This document shows positions 8,140 to 15,938 of a DNA stretch of 64,000 bases, in pieces; position 1 is the first letter of the stretch; every line of letters starts with the position of its first letter. The stretch is taken from assembly GCA_035566015.1 (NCBI GenBank), contig DATMRS010000004.1, positions 148,828 to 212,827 of the forward strand, read 5' to 3'. The notes under the pieces are model-generated. The model searched no databases and was not told where the DNA came from. It saw only the letters and a list, made by a program, of their open reading frames with translations. Both the position numbers and the translations under genes were made by a program. The DNA is from DATMRS01 sp035566015 (lineage in GTDB: Bacteria > Pseudomonadota > Alphaproteobacteria > Sphingomonadales > Sphingomonadaceae).

Positions 8140-9075
8140 ATGCGCGCATTCCTTTTTCCCGGGCAGGGAAGCCAGACCGTCGGCATGGGCGCCGCGCTCG
8201 CCGAGGCGAGCGCCGCCGCGCGCGAGACGTTTCAGGAAGTGGACGACGCACTCGGCCAGCACCTCTTCCGGCTGATGCGCGAAGGGCCGGCGGACGAGTT
8301 GACGCTGACCGAGAACGCCCAGCCTGCGATCATGGCGAACTCGATCGCGGCGCTGCGCGTGCTGGAGCGCGAGGGCGGCGTCCGTCTTGCCGACAAGATG
8401 GCCTTCGTCGCCGGCCACAGCCTGGGTGAATATAGCGCGCTGTGTGCCGCCGGTGCGCTGGAGCTTGCGGAGACGGCGCGCCTGCTGAAGCTGCGCGGTC
8501 AGGCGATGCAGGCGGCGGTGCCCGTCGGCGTCGGCGCGATGGCGGTGCTGCTCGGCCTCGATTTCGACGAGGCGAAGGCGGTTGCCGAAGAAGCGGCGGA
8601 GGGCGAGGTCTGCACCGCCGCGAACGACAATGCGCCGGGGCAGGTCGTCGTCTCGGGCCACAAGGACGCGATCGACCGGGCGGTGGAAATCGCCAAGGCG
8701 CGCGGCGCGAAACGGGCGATGCTGCTGCCCGTCTCTGCCCCCTTTCATTGTCCGCTGATGCAGCCTGCCGCCGATGCGATGGCCGATGCGCTCGCCGGTG
8801 CGAAGCTCGTAGCGCCGCTGGTGCCGCTCTATGCCAATGTCACCGCCGCGCCGGTTGCCGATCCGGTGACGATCCGTGCGCTGTTGGTCGAGCAGGTGAC
8901 GGGCACGGTGCGTTGGCGCGAGAGCATTGCCGCGATGGCGGCGGCTGGCGTCGATCGGTTCGCCGAGTTCGGCGGCAAGGTGGTCGGCCCGATGGTGAAG
9001 CGAATCGCAGCCGATGCGGACGCGGTCAGCATCGTTTCGATGGCGGACGTCGAGGCGCTCGCCAAGACTCTCTGA
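8140..9075 (+). CDS. fabD: Malonyl-CoA:ACP transacylase
   Basis: The 311-residue protein begins MRAFLFPGQGSQ. It carries the nucleophile Ser94 in GHSLGEY and the catalytic His203 in APFHCPL. It moves malonyl groups from CoA to the acyl carrier protein in type II fatty acid synthesis. It is followed by fabG after a short gap, so the two probably form an operon. The start at 8140 has GGGGCCAGAG-type purine-rich sequence upstream and matches the usual family N-terminus. Confidence 0.96.
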   Translation: MRAFLFPGQGSQTVGMGAALAEASAAARETFQEVDDALGQHLFRLMREGPADELTLTENAQPAIMANSIAALRVLEREGGVRLADKMAFVAGHSLGEYSALCAAGALELAETARLLKLRGQAMQAAVPVGVGAMAVLLGLDFDEAKAVAEEAAEGEVCTAANDNAPGQVVVSGHKDAIDRAVEIAKARGAKRAMLLPVSAPFHCPLMQPAADAMADALAGAKLVAPLVPLYANVTAAPVADPVTIRALLVEQVTGTVRWRESIAAMAAAGVDRFAEFGGKVVGPMVKRIAADADAVSIVSMADVEALAKTL

Positions 9076-9098
9076 TTCGGGCCAGTGGAGACGCTCAT

Positions 9099-9839
9099 AT
9101 GTTCGATCTGAATGGGATGACCGCGCTGGTGACGGGCGCTTCGGGCGGCCTCGGCTCGGCGATTGCCAACGCTTTGGCGGAGCAGGGCGCGCGCGTCGCG
9201 CTGTCGGGCACGCGCGAGGCGGCGCTGAACGAGGTGGCGGCCGGGCTCGGCGGCGATCCGGTGGTGCTGCCCTGCAACCTCGCCGATGCCGAGGCGGTGG
9301 ACGGCCTCGTGCCGCGCGCGCTCGATGCGCTGGGGGGCAAGCTCGACATTCTCGTCAACAATGCCGGGATCACGCGCGACAATCTGGCGATGCGGATGAA
9401 GGATGAGGAGTGGCAGCAGGTGCTTGCCGTCAACCTTGAGGCCGCCTTCCGCCTGATCCGCGCGTCGCTGAAGCCGATGATGAAGGCGCGATTCGGCCGT
9501 ATCGTCTCGATCACCTCGGTCGTCGGCGTGACGGGCAATCCCGGCCAGGCCAATTATGCCGCGTCGAAGGCGGGGCTGATCGGCATGTCGAAGGCGCTGG
9601 CGCAGGAAGTAGCGAGCCGCGCGATTACCGTGAACTGCGTCGCGCCGGGCTTCATCGTCTCGGCAATGACCGACGCGCTGCCCGATGCGCAGAAGGAGGC
9701 TCTCACCGCCCGCATCCCCACCGGCCGCCTCGGCGCGGGCGAGGACGTCGCGGCGGCGGTGGCCTATCTGGCGAGCCGCGAGGCAGGCTACGTCACCGGC
9801 CAGACGCTGCATGTCAATGGCGGCATGGCGATGCTCTAA
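9099..9839 (+). CDS. fabG: 3-oxoacyl-ACP reductase
   Basis: A 246-residue SDR with TGASGGLG (12-19) for NADPH, NNAG (87-90), the catalytic Ser138/Ser140 region, Tyr153 and Lys157 (YAASK), and a C-terminal YVTGQTLHVNGG. The context after fabD and before acpP-fabF supports FabG rather than another SDR. It reduces beta-ketoacyl-ACP in the elongation cycle. Confidence 0.95.
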   Translation: MFDLNGMTALVTGASGGLGSAIANALAEQGARVALSGTREAALNEVAAGLGGDPVVLPCNLADAEAVDGLVPRALDALGGKLDILVNNAGITRDNLAMRMKDEEWQQVLAVNLEAAFRLIRASLKPMMKARFGRIVSITSVVGVTGNPGQANYAASKAGLIGMSKALAQEVASRAITVNCVAPGFIVSAMTDALPDAQKEALTARIPTGRLGAGEDVAAAVAYLASREAGYVTGQTLHVNGGMAML

Positions 9840-9864
9840 AGCGAGAGAAAAACGAGGAGCGGTT

Positions 9865-9968
9865 AAGCCCCTTCCCTTCAGTGGAGGGGGTGGGGTGGGG
9901 GCTTTCCACCTGCTCCGACGCGCCTTGTTAGACGCCCCCACCTTTGAAGGGGAGGGGTGGAGGGCGCC
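9865..9968. repeat. Inverted GC-rich intergenic repeat pair
   Basis: Two related G/C-rich motifs face each other. CCCCTTCCCTTCAGTGGAGG (about 9869-9888) is nearly the reverse complement of the segment at about 9934-9960 (CACCTTTGAAGGGGAGGGGT). They lie between the ends of fabG and the convergent PAP2 gene and could fold as a shared terminator. The C-terminal codons of the PAP2 gene run through the repeat. Confidence 0.6.
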
Positions 9969-10855
9969 ACGATATGCCTCGCAAACCATAACGACACGCT
10001 GGCAATCAGCATGCCCGCCGCTACGTCCGCGAAATAATGGCCGCCGTCGACGGGCGTCGCGAGCAGGACGAGCGCTTCGAACGCCAGCCCCGGCCAGCGC
10101 AGCGCCCGATTCTGCCAGAAGGCCCACCCGTAGAGCGTCGCCAGTGCGGCATGGAAGCTGGGGAAGGTGATGATCCCCTTGAGCGTGGCGAGATCGATCA
10201 GCCGGTCGCTGCCATCCCTCAGCCCGGTGAAATCGGCCATGTGGAGGAAGGGTACGGAAGGATTGATGTGCGGGAAGTCCGCCGGCGTCAGCCCGAAATA
10301 GGCGTAGCATCCGGCGGCCGGTATCAGCCCCGAAATCAGCACGGCAGCGAGCCCCGCAAGACTGGTCGCCCAGACGAAGCGCCGCAATTCTTCGGTCCGG
10401 CCCGTGAAGCCCAACAGGAGCAGCACCGCCGCAAGCTGCGGCATCAGCGTGTCATAGGCGACGCGTAAGATCCCGGCTACTCCCGGCGCGGAATCGAGCA
10501 ACGCGAGCCAGCGCCGCCAGTCGAGCCCGAACAGCGCGTCCATTGCGGCGAGGCGGCTGTCCTGCAGCGGCCCGCCCAGGCTGGCGGCGAGATAGGAAAG
10601 CGGTCCTGCTATCATCGTGAAGATGATAAGCTGCGCCAGCGCCTCGCACGCCGCCCCGATGCGCGGCGCGGGGCGGACGATTCGATAGAAACGGGCGATC
10701 AGGTGGAGCAGGATGGCGGCGAGGCCGGGCATCGGGATGGACGACCAGCGTATCGCGAATCCGGCGAGATACAGCCCTGGGAGCGTTGCCGCGCCCAGCA
10801 GCGCGAGCAGCCGCCACGCGCGCATTTCATCGGCGGTAAGGTCGGCTCCGGCCAT
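9878..10855 (-). CDS. PAP2-superfamily membrane phosphatase/transferase
   Basis: The 325-residue protein has about six transmembrane segments and the PAP2 motifs SFHAA (about residue 225) and GGHYFADVAAG (about 265-275), which supply the catalytic histidines. The architecture resembles PAP2_3/Aur1-like inositol-phosphoceramide synthases and other lipid phosphate phosphatases. The lipid substrate cannot be decided from the sequence. The last 30 or so residues (PPLQRWGRLTRRVGAGGK...) come from an intergenic GC-rich repeat and probably replaced the original stop. It is inserted between fabG and acpP on the opposite strand. Confidence 0.8.
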   Translation of the reverse strand: MAGADLTADEMRAWRLLALLGAATLPGLYLAGFAIRWSSIPMPGLAAILLHLIARFYRIVRPAPRIGAACEALAQLIIFTMIAGPLSYLAASLGGPLQDSRLAAMDALFGLDWRRWLALLDSAPGVAGILRVAYDTLMPQLAAVLLLLGFTGRTEELRRFVWATSLAGLAAVLISGLIPAAGCYAYFGLTPADFPHINPSVPFLHMADFTGLRDGSDRLIDLATLKGIITFPSFHAALATLYGWAFWQNRALRWPGLAFEALVLLATPVDGGHYFADVAAGMLIASVSLWFARHIVAPSTPPLQRWGRLTRRVGAGGKPPPHPLH

Positions 10856-10982
10856 GGCCCGCGCGATACAGGGCCAGTCCTAACGAACGGCTAACCCTGC
10901 GCCGAGGCTTGCAACCTACCCGCCCTCCGTTTAGGGCAAACGGCCAATCAAACAAATCAAGTCCAGTGAGAAGGTTTCCCAT

Positions 10983-11219
10983 ATGAGCGAGATCGCCGAG
11001 CGCGTGAAGAAGATCGTCGTCGAGCATCTTGGCGTCGAAGCCGACAAGGTTACCGAGGAAGCGAGCTTCATCGACGATCTGGGCGCCGACAGCCTCGACA
11101 TCGTCGAGCTGGTTATGGCGTTCGAGGAAGAGTTCGGCGTCGAGATTCCCGACGACGCGGCGGAAAAGATCGCCACCGTCAAGGATGCGATCACCTATAT
11201 CGACAGCCACAAGGGCTGA
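10983..11219 (+). CDS. acpP: Acyl carrier protein
   Basis: A 78-residue acidic protein with DLGADSLDIVEL. Ser37 in DSL is the site for the 4'-phosphopantetheine arm. It carries growing acyl chains in fatty acid synthesis and also feeds lipid A and acyltransferases. It is followed by fabF after 114 bases containing a hairpin, the usual acpP-fabF arrangement. Confidence 0.98.
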   Translation: MSEIAERVKKIVVEHLGVEADKVTEEASFIDDLGADSLDIVELVMAFEEEFGVEIPDDAAEKIATVKDAITYIDSHKG

Positions 11220-11270
11220 TCGTCCGCCTGACGGATCGGGTCCGGGTTCGTTCGGGCCAAAAGGATTGAG

Positions 11271-11310
11271 CGGCCCTCCGGCCCCGGCTTTCGTGCAAGG
11301 GCCGGGGGGC
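11271..11310 (+). terminator. Hairpin between acpP and fabF (possible attenuator)
   Basis: CCCCGGC (11282-11288) and GCCGGGG (11301-11307) form a seven-base-pair stem, with extra pairing possible on the 5' side. There is no clear T-run. It may lower fabF expression relative to acpP or protect the acpP mRNA end. Confidence 0.4.
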
Positions 11311-11333
11311 CTGTTCATGTTCGGGAGATTGCC

Positions 11334-12593
11334 ATGCGTCGTGTCGTCGTAACCGGATTGGGGCTCGTCACGCCACTCGGCGCCGATGTCGAGACGAGCT
11401 GGGCGAATATTCTTGCGTCCAAATCGGGCGCGGGGCCGATCACGCGCTTCGATGCCTCCGATCAGCTTTGCCGGATCGCCTGCGAGGTGAAGCCGAAGGA
11501 CCATCCTTACGGTTTCGATGCGTCGCTCCGCGTCGATCACAAGGTGCAGCGGCAGGTCGATCCGTTCATCGTCTATGGCATAGACGCGGCGGGGCAGGCG
11601 CTTGAGGATGCCGGCCTCACCGAGATGCCGGAATCGGAGCGGCTGCGCACGGGCTGCTCGATCGGCGCGGGCATCGGCGGCCTTCCCGGTATCGAGAGCG
11701 AGTCGATCGTCCTCCACGAAAAGGGACCGCGCCGGGTCAGCCCGCATTTCGTCCATGGCCGGCTCATCAATCTCATCGCCGGGCAGGTGTCGATCAAATA
11801 TGGCCTGATGGGGCCGAATCATGCGGTCGTCACCGCCTGTTCGACCGGCGCCCATTCGATCGGCGACGCCGCGCGGATGATCGCGATGGACGATGCCGAC
11901 GTGATGCTCGCGGGCGGCGCGGAGGGGGCCATCTGCCCGCTCGGCATCGCCGGCTTCGCGCAGGCGCGGGCGCTGTCGACCAATTTCAACGACACGCCGG
12001 AAAAGGCCAGCCGGCCTTATGATCGCGATCGCGACGGCTTCGTAATGGGCGAGGGCGCGGGCGTCGTCGTGCTCGAAGAATATGAGCATGCGAAGGCGCG
12101 GGGCGCGAAAATCTATGCCGAGGTCGTCGGCTATGGCCTGTCGGGCGACGCCTATCACGTCACCGCGCCGCATCCTGAAGGCTCGGGCGCTTTCCGCTCG
12201 ATGGAGATGGCGATCCGCAAATCGGGCCTGTCGGTCGCGGATATCGATTATATCAACGCGCACGGCACCTCGACCCCGCTGGGCGACGAGCTGGAGTTGG
12301 GCGCCGTCCGCCGCCTGTTCGGCAATGCGATCGAGACGGTGTCGATGTCGTCGACCAAATCGGCGATCGGCCATTTGCTCGGCGGCGCCGGCGCGGTCGA
12401 ATCGATCTTCTGCATTCTCGCCTTGCGCGATCAGATCGTGCCGCCCACGCTCAACCTCGATAATCCGAGCGAGGGCGTCCAGGGCGTCGATCTCGTGCCT
12501 CATGTCGCCAAGAAGCGGAAGGTCCGCGCGGTGCTGAACAACAGCTTCGGTTTCGGTGGTACCAATGCCAGCCTGGTGATGGTCGCCGTCTGA
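11334..12593 (+). CDS. fabF: 3-oxoacyl-ACP synthase II (KASII)
   Basis: A 419-residue ketoacyl synthase. The active-site Cys169 lies in TACSTGAHS, and the two catalytic histidines are in NAHGTSTP and GHLLGGAG. The C-terminal NNSFGFGGTN is typical. It condenses malonyl-ACP with acyl-ACP and controls the fluidity-related elongation steps. It follows acpP and precedes mltG in the conserved order. Confidence 0.97.
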   Translation: MRRVVVTGLGLVTPLGADVETSWANILASKSGAGPITRFDASDQLCRIACEVKPKDHPYGFDASLRVDHKVQRQVDPFIVYGIDAAGQALEDAGLTEMPESERLRTGCSIGAGIGGLPGIESESIVLHEKGPRRVSPHFVHGRLINLIAGQVSIKYGLMGPNHAVVTACSTGAHSIGDAARMIAMDDADVMLAGGAEGAICPLGIAGFAQARALSTNFNDTPEKASRPYDRDRDGFVMGEGAGVVVLEEYEHAKARGAKIYAEVVGYGLSGDAYHVTAPHPEGSGAFRSMEMAIRKSGLSVADIDYINAHGTSTPLGDELELGAVRRLFGNAIETVSMSSTKSAIGHLLGGAGAVESIFCILALRDQIVPPTLNLDNPSEGVQGVDLVPHVAKKRKVRAVLNNSFGFGGTNASLVMVAV

Positions 12594-12609
12594 TCAGGGA
12601 AGCGGCCCC

Positions 12610-13605
12610 ATGGCGCGCAGGAGGAGGAAAGGCCGCTCCAGTCGTCTAGGCTGCCTGGTCGCCCTGTTGCTGATCGGTGTGGTCGCGGTTGGCGGCTTTG
12701 TCGGCTGGAACTGGGCGGGGCCGGGACCTTCGCCCAGGCCGGTCACGCTGACGATCCGGGAGGGCGCGACGCTGCGGTCTTCCGCGCGGGAACTGGAAAA
12801 AGCGGGCGCGATCCGTTCGGCGCCGCTTTTCCTGCGTCTCGCGCGCGTGTTCGGATCGCAAAAGCCGATCCGCGCGGGCGAATATGAGGTGCCCGCCGGC
12901 GCCAGCGCCTCGTCGATCCTCGCCTTGCTCCAGTCGGGGCTCACCAAGCAGCGCTTCGTGACGATCCCGGAGGGGATGCCTTCGATCCTCGTCTACGAAA
13001 AGCTGATGGCCGAGCCGTTGCTGACGGGGCCCCTCGCGGTGCCGACAGAGGGTAGCGTGCTGCCTGATTCGTACAGCTTCGTGCGTGGCGACACCCGTGC
13101 ATCGGTGCTGAAGCGCATGCAGCAGGCGATGACGAAGACGCTCAGCGAGCTATGGGCGAAGCGCAAACCGACGACGGTGGCGAAAACCCCGCGTGAGGCG
13201 ATCATCCTCGCCTCGATCGTCGAGAAGGAAACCGCGCTCCCGTCCGAGCGGCGGCAGGTCGCGGCGGTCTATTCGAACCGGCTGCGCGCGGGCATGCTGC
13301 TCCAGGCGGACCCGACCGTCATCTATCCGGTGACGAAGGGCAAGCCGCTCGGCCGGCGTATCCTGCGTTCCGAATTGCAGGCCGACAATGGCTACAACAC
13401 CTATGTGCGCACCGGACTGCCCGAAGGCCCGATCACCAATCCGGGCCGCGCCTCGATCGCCGCGGTTCTCGATCCGGCCGACAGTCCCGCGCTCTATTTC
13501 GTGGCGGACGGCAAGGGGGGGCATGTCTTCGCGAACACGCTCGACCAGCATAACGCCAATGTCCGCCGCTATTATGCGCTCCGTCGTGAACGCGGCGAGA
13601 TGTAG
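12610..13605 (+). CDS. mltG: Endolytic murein transglycosylase MltG
   Basis: The 331-residue protein starts with a basic stretch and a transmembrane anchor (about residues 14-32). A LysM-like domain and the YceG domain follow. The catalytic Glu205 is in ASIVEKET, and the later NTYVRTGLPEGPITNPG motif is conserved. It cleaves nascent glycan strands in the periplasm and is thought to terminate glycan polymerisation. It starts 16 bases after fabF, so the two are probably co-transcribed. Confidence 0.95.
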   Translation: MARRRRKGRSSRLGCLVALLLIGVVAVGGFVGWNWAGPGPSPRPVTLTIREGATLRSSARELEKAGAIRSAPLFLRLARVFGSQKPIRAGEYEVPAGASASSILALLQSGLTKQRFVTIPEGMPSILVYEKLMAEPLLTGPLAVPTEGSVLPDSYSFVRGDTRASVLKRMQQAMTKTLSELWAKRKPTTVAKTPREAIILASIVEKETALPSERRQVAAVYSNRLRAGMLLQADPTVIYPVTKGKPLGRRILRSELQADNGYNTYVRTGLPEGPITNPGRASIAAVLDPADSPALYFVADGKGGHVFANTLDQHNANVRRYYALRRERGEM

Positions 13606-13633
13606 GCGGCTGCCCGTCCCAAGTTTGGCTGTC

Positions 13634-13660
13634 ATTCCCGCGAGGGCGGGAATCCATAGG
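13634..13660. repeat. dRS3-like palindromic repeat, copy A
   Basis: ATTCCCGC-GAGG-GCGGGAAT is a perfect eight-base inverted repeat followed by CCATAGG. It lies in the short gap between mltG and argC. Two relatives occur at about 24535 and 58365. Confidence 0.7.
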
Positions 13661-13711
13661 CACTGTCGGTGCAAATTAGGCGAACCGCCGCGTATAATGA
13701 CGGAAGAAGCC

Positions 13712-14647
13712 TTACAGCCGCAGCCCTTCCTCTTCAGGAAGACCGAGGACGAGGTTGAGGTTCTGCACCGCCGCGCCGGCCGCGCCCTTGCCGAGATTGT
13801 CGAGCGCCGCCACGAGCCGCGCCTGTCCCGTCCGATCATTGCCGAACACGAACAGATCGAGCCGGTCCGTGCCGGCGCACCGCTCGATCGTCAGGGCTGA
13901 CAGGTCCTCGCTCACAAGGCGCACAAGAGCATTGTCGGCATAGGCGTCGCCGATCGCCTCGCGGATCGTCGCCAGCGTGCCGTTCAGCAGATGCAGGTGC
14001 AGCGGCACCTCCACCAGCATGCCACGATAGGTGCGCGCCACCGCCGGCAGGAAAGCGGGTGCATGGTCGAGGCCCGCATGACGCTGCATCTCGGGCACAT
14101 GCTTGTGCGCCATCGTCAGCCCATAAATGCGAAAGGCGGTGTCGGCCGCATCCGGCGCATCGGCATTTTCGAACGCGGCGATCATCGCCTTGCCGCCGCC
14201 CGAATAGCCCGACGTGGCGTTGACCGACAGCGCCAGCCCCGCCGGCACGATTCCGGCGCGCACCAGCGGCCGCACCAGCGCGAGAAAGCCGGTGGGATAG
14301 CAGCCGGGATTCGACACGCGCTTCGCCCCGGTCAGCCGCTGGCGGCCGTCGGGCTCCAGTTCGGCGAAACCGTAGGCCCAGTCGGCGGCGGTGCGGTGCG
14401 CGGTGGAGGCGTCGATCACCCGCGTCGCGGGATTGTCGATCAGCGCCACCGCCTCGCGCGCGGCATCGTCGGGCAGGCACAGGATGACCGCGTCGGCCTC
14501 GTTCAGCGCGTCGGCGCGCGCCGCGCTGTCCTTGCGCCGTTCCTCGGGCAGGGTGACGAGCGTGATGTCGCGCCGCCCGGCGAGCCGTTCACGGATTTCG
14601 AGGCCGGTCGTGCCCGCCCCGCCATCGATGAATATCCGTGCCGCCAT
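13712..14647 (-). CDS. argC: N-acetyl-gamma-glutamyl-phosphate reductase (short type)
   Basis: The 311-residue protein begins with an NADP-binding segment FIDGGAGTTGLEIRERL. The catalytic Cys is in SNPGCYPTG (about residue 117), and the HKHVPEM motif supplies the catalytic His. The short length matches the type 2 ArgC found in many alphaproteobacteria. It makes N-acetylglutamate semialdehyde in arginine synthesis. The ATG at 14647 was preferred over 14650 because the AGGAGG lies five bases upstream; it overlaps the upstream stop as TGATG. Confidence 0.94.
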   Translation of the reverse strand: MAARIFIDGGAGTTGLEIRERLAGRRDITLVTLPEERRKDSAARADALNEADAVILCLPDDAAREAVALIDNPATRVIDASTAHRTAADWAYGFAELEPDGRQRLTGAKRVSNPGCYPTGFLALVRPLVRAGIVPAGLALSVNATSGYSGGGKAMIAAFENADAPDAADTAFRIYGLTMAHKHVPEMQRHAGLDHAPAFLPAVARTYRGMLVEVPLHLHLLNGTLATIREAIGDAYADNALVRLVSEDLSALTIERCAGTDRLDLFVFGNDRTGQARLVAALDNLGKGAAGAAVQNLNLVLGLPEEEGLRL

Positions 14648-15606
14648 CATATCCTCCTGCGCGCGATCACCGGCTCGGCGTGCGTCCCGGCAAGCCGCGC
14701 GACGATGTCCGCCAAGGGCTCGATCGCCACCGCCATCCAGTGCGCATTGGCATGTACCATATTTTCCGGATCGACCATGATGCCGACATGGCCGGGGAAG
14801 AAGATCAGGTCGCCCCGGCGCAGCGCTTCGCCCGTCGCGATCGGGGCGCCCAGCGCCTGCTGCTGATCGCTGTCGCGCGGCGCGGCGATACCGGCGAGGC
14901 CGAGCGCAAGTTGGACGAGCCCGGAGCAATCGACGCCGCCGCCGCCGCGCCCGCCCCAGACGTAGGGCGTGCCGACAAGACGCTCGGCCACCGCGACGGG
15001 GTCGCGCTCGGGAATGGGAAGGCTCCCGGCGTGGCGGCGATGCACATAGCCGGTCAGCGTTTCGACGAAATCGCCTTGCTGAGTGCCGGCGAAGCGCGCG
15101 CCGATCGGCCATATCGCGACCACCGGCGCCTTGATGTCGGCCGCCGCGAACACCGGCGCGCGCGGCGCTGTGACGACATGACTCGCCTCGATCGGCGCGC
15201 CCAGCGCCTCGGCCGCGATATAGCCGACATAATGGTCGTGCAGGCCGTAGCCCCACGCCCAGCCATCGGTGACGTCGAGCAGCGCGAACGCCTCCCCATG
15301 GAGAAGCTGCGACACGGCCGGCGCGTCGGCACTCGGCGCGTCGCGCAGCATCGCAGCGGGCGCCGCGCACCCCGCCGGCTCGGGCACGACATAGCGCGAG
15401 GCGAACAGCCGATCGCTCAGCGCTATGTCGGCGATATCGCGGCGGATGGCGTTTATGCGCCCGTCGAGCCGTATCGAGGGCCCAAGGAGGCGCGCGCGCC
15501 TAACTGGCGGTGGCGCGAGGCTTGCGGGCGGTGCCGTCAGACTTTCCGCCGCCAATGAGGCTGCCAAACCGCTCAAGGAAATCAGCTCCGCTATCCGTTT
15601 GCGCAA
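14647..15606 (-). CDS. NlpC/P60 (C40) family peptidase with SH3-like domains
   Basis: The frame gives up to 319 residues. The C-terminal NlpC/P60 domain has the catalytic Cys in VDCSGLVQL and histidines in GHVGIMV and HANAHWM. SH3-type segments precede it (GYGLHDHYVGYIA). Such enzymes cut cell-wall peptide bonds. The start is uncertain. The maximal frame begins with a TTG at 15606 and overlaps the MarR gene by about 100 bases. TTG codons at 15576, 15567 and 15555 are alternatives, and the conserved part begins only near 15470. No ATG is available. Confidence 0.8.
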   Translation of the reverse strand: MRKRIAELISLSGLAASLAAESLTAPPASLAPPPVRRARLLGPSIRLDGRINAIRRDIADIALSDRLFASRYVVPEPAGCAAPAAMLRDAPSADAPAVSQLLHGEAFALLDVTDGWAWGYGLHDHYVGYIAAEALGAPIEASHVVTAPRAPVFAAADIKAPVVAIWPIGARFAGTQQGDFVETLTGYVHRRHAGSLPIPERDPVAVAERLVGTPYVWGGRGGGGVDCSGLVQLALGLAGIAAPRDSDQQQALGAPIATGEALRRGDLIFFPGHVGIMVDPENMVHANAHWMAVAIEPLADIVARLAGTHAEPVIARRRI

Positions 15607-15901
15607 CGAAGATGTTGCGCCGGTCCGTTTCGTCCCGTTCGCGGCGCAGATAGCCGAGCGTGCCGAGCGTATTCAAGGCGCGCGTGATGACGGGCTTCGA
15701 AACGCCCAGCAAATGGGCGAGGCCGCGCACCGTATGCGGCCCCGGCGTGAGATAGACGGCGAGGAGCAACGCCATCTGCCGGTTGGTGAGATCGGGCTGG
15801 CCCGACCGCACATAGCCGACCAGCGCATGCATCCAGGTGGACAGCATGCCATCCATGGGAGCCTGTGCCTCCTTCGGGCGGGATTCGCGGGGCTTTCGCA
15901 T
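15500..15901 (-). CDS. MarR-family winged-helix regulator
   Basis: The product is 133 residues from the ATG at 15901; another ATG at 15856 follows a GGAGG more closely. The core DLTNRQMALLLAVYL, then TVRGLAHLLGVSKPVITRALNTLGTLGYLRRERDETDRR is a MarR winged helix with its recognition helix and wing. The ligand and targets are unknown. It lies between the NlpC/P60 gene and the aminopeptidase gene on the same strand, so local regulation is plausible. Confidence 0.8.
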   Translation of the reverse strand: MRKPRESRPKEAQAPMDGMLSTWMHALVGYVRSGQPDLTNRQMALLLAVYLTPGPHTVRGLAHLLGVSKPVITRALNTLGTLGYLRRERDETDRRNIFVAQTDSGADFLERFGSLIGGGKSDGTARKPRATAS

Positions 15902-15938
15902 CTCAGCCGTAACAACCCCCGGCGGGGCGGCTGGTTCC

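Noticed and set aside
10827..12503. 558-codon minus-strand frame opposite acpP and fabF
   Set aside because: It is a shadow of acpP and fabF and has no motifs.
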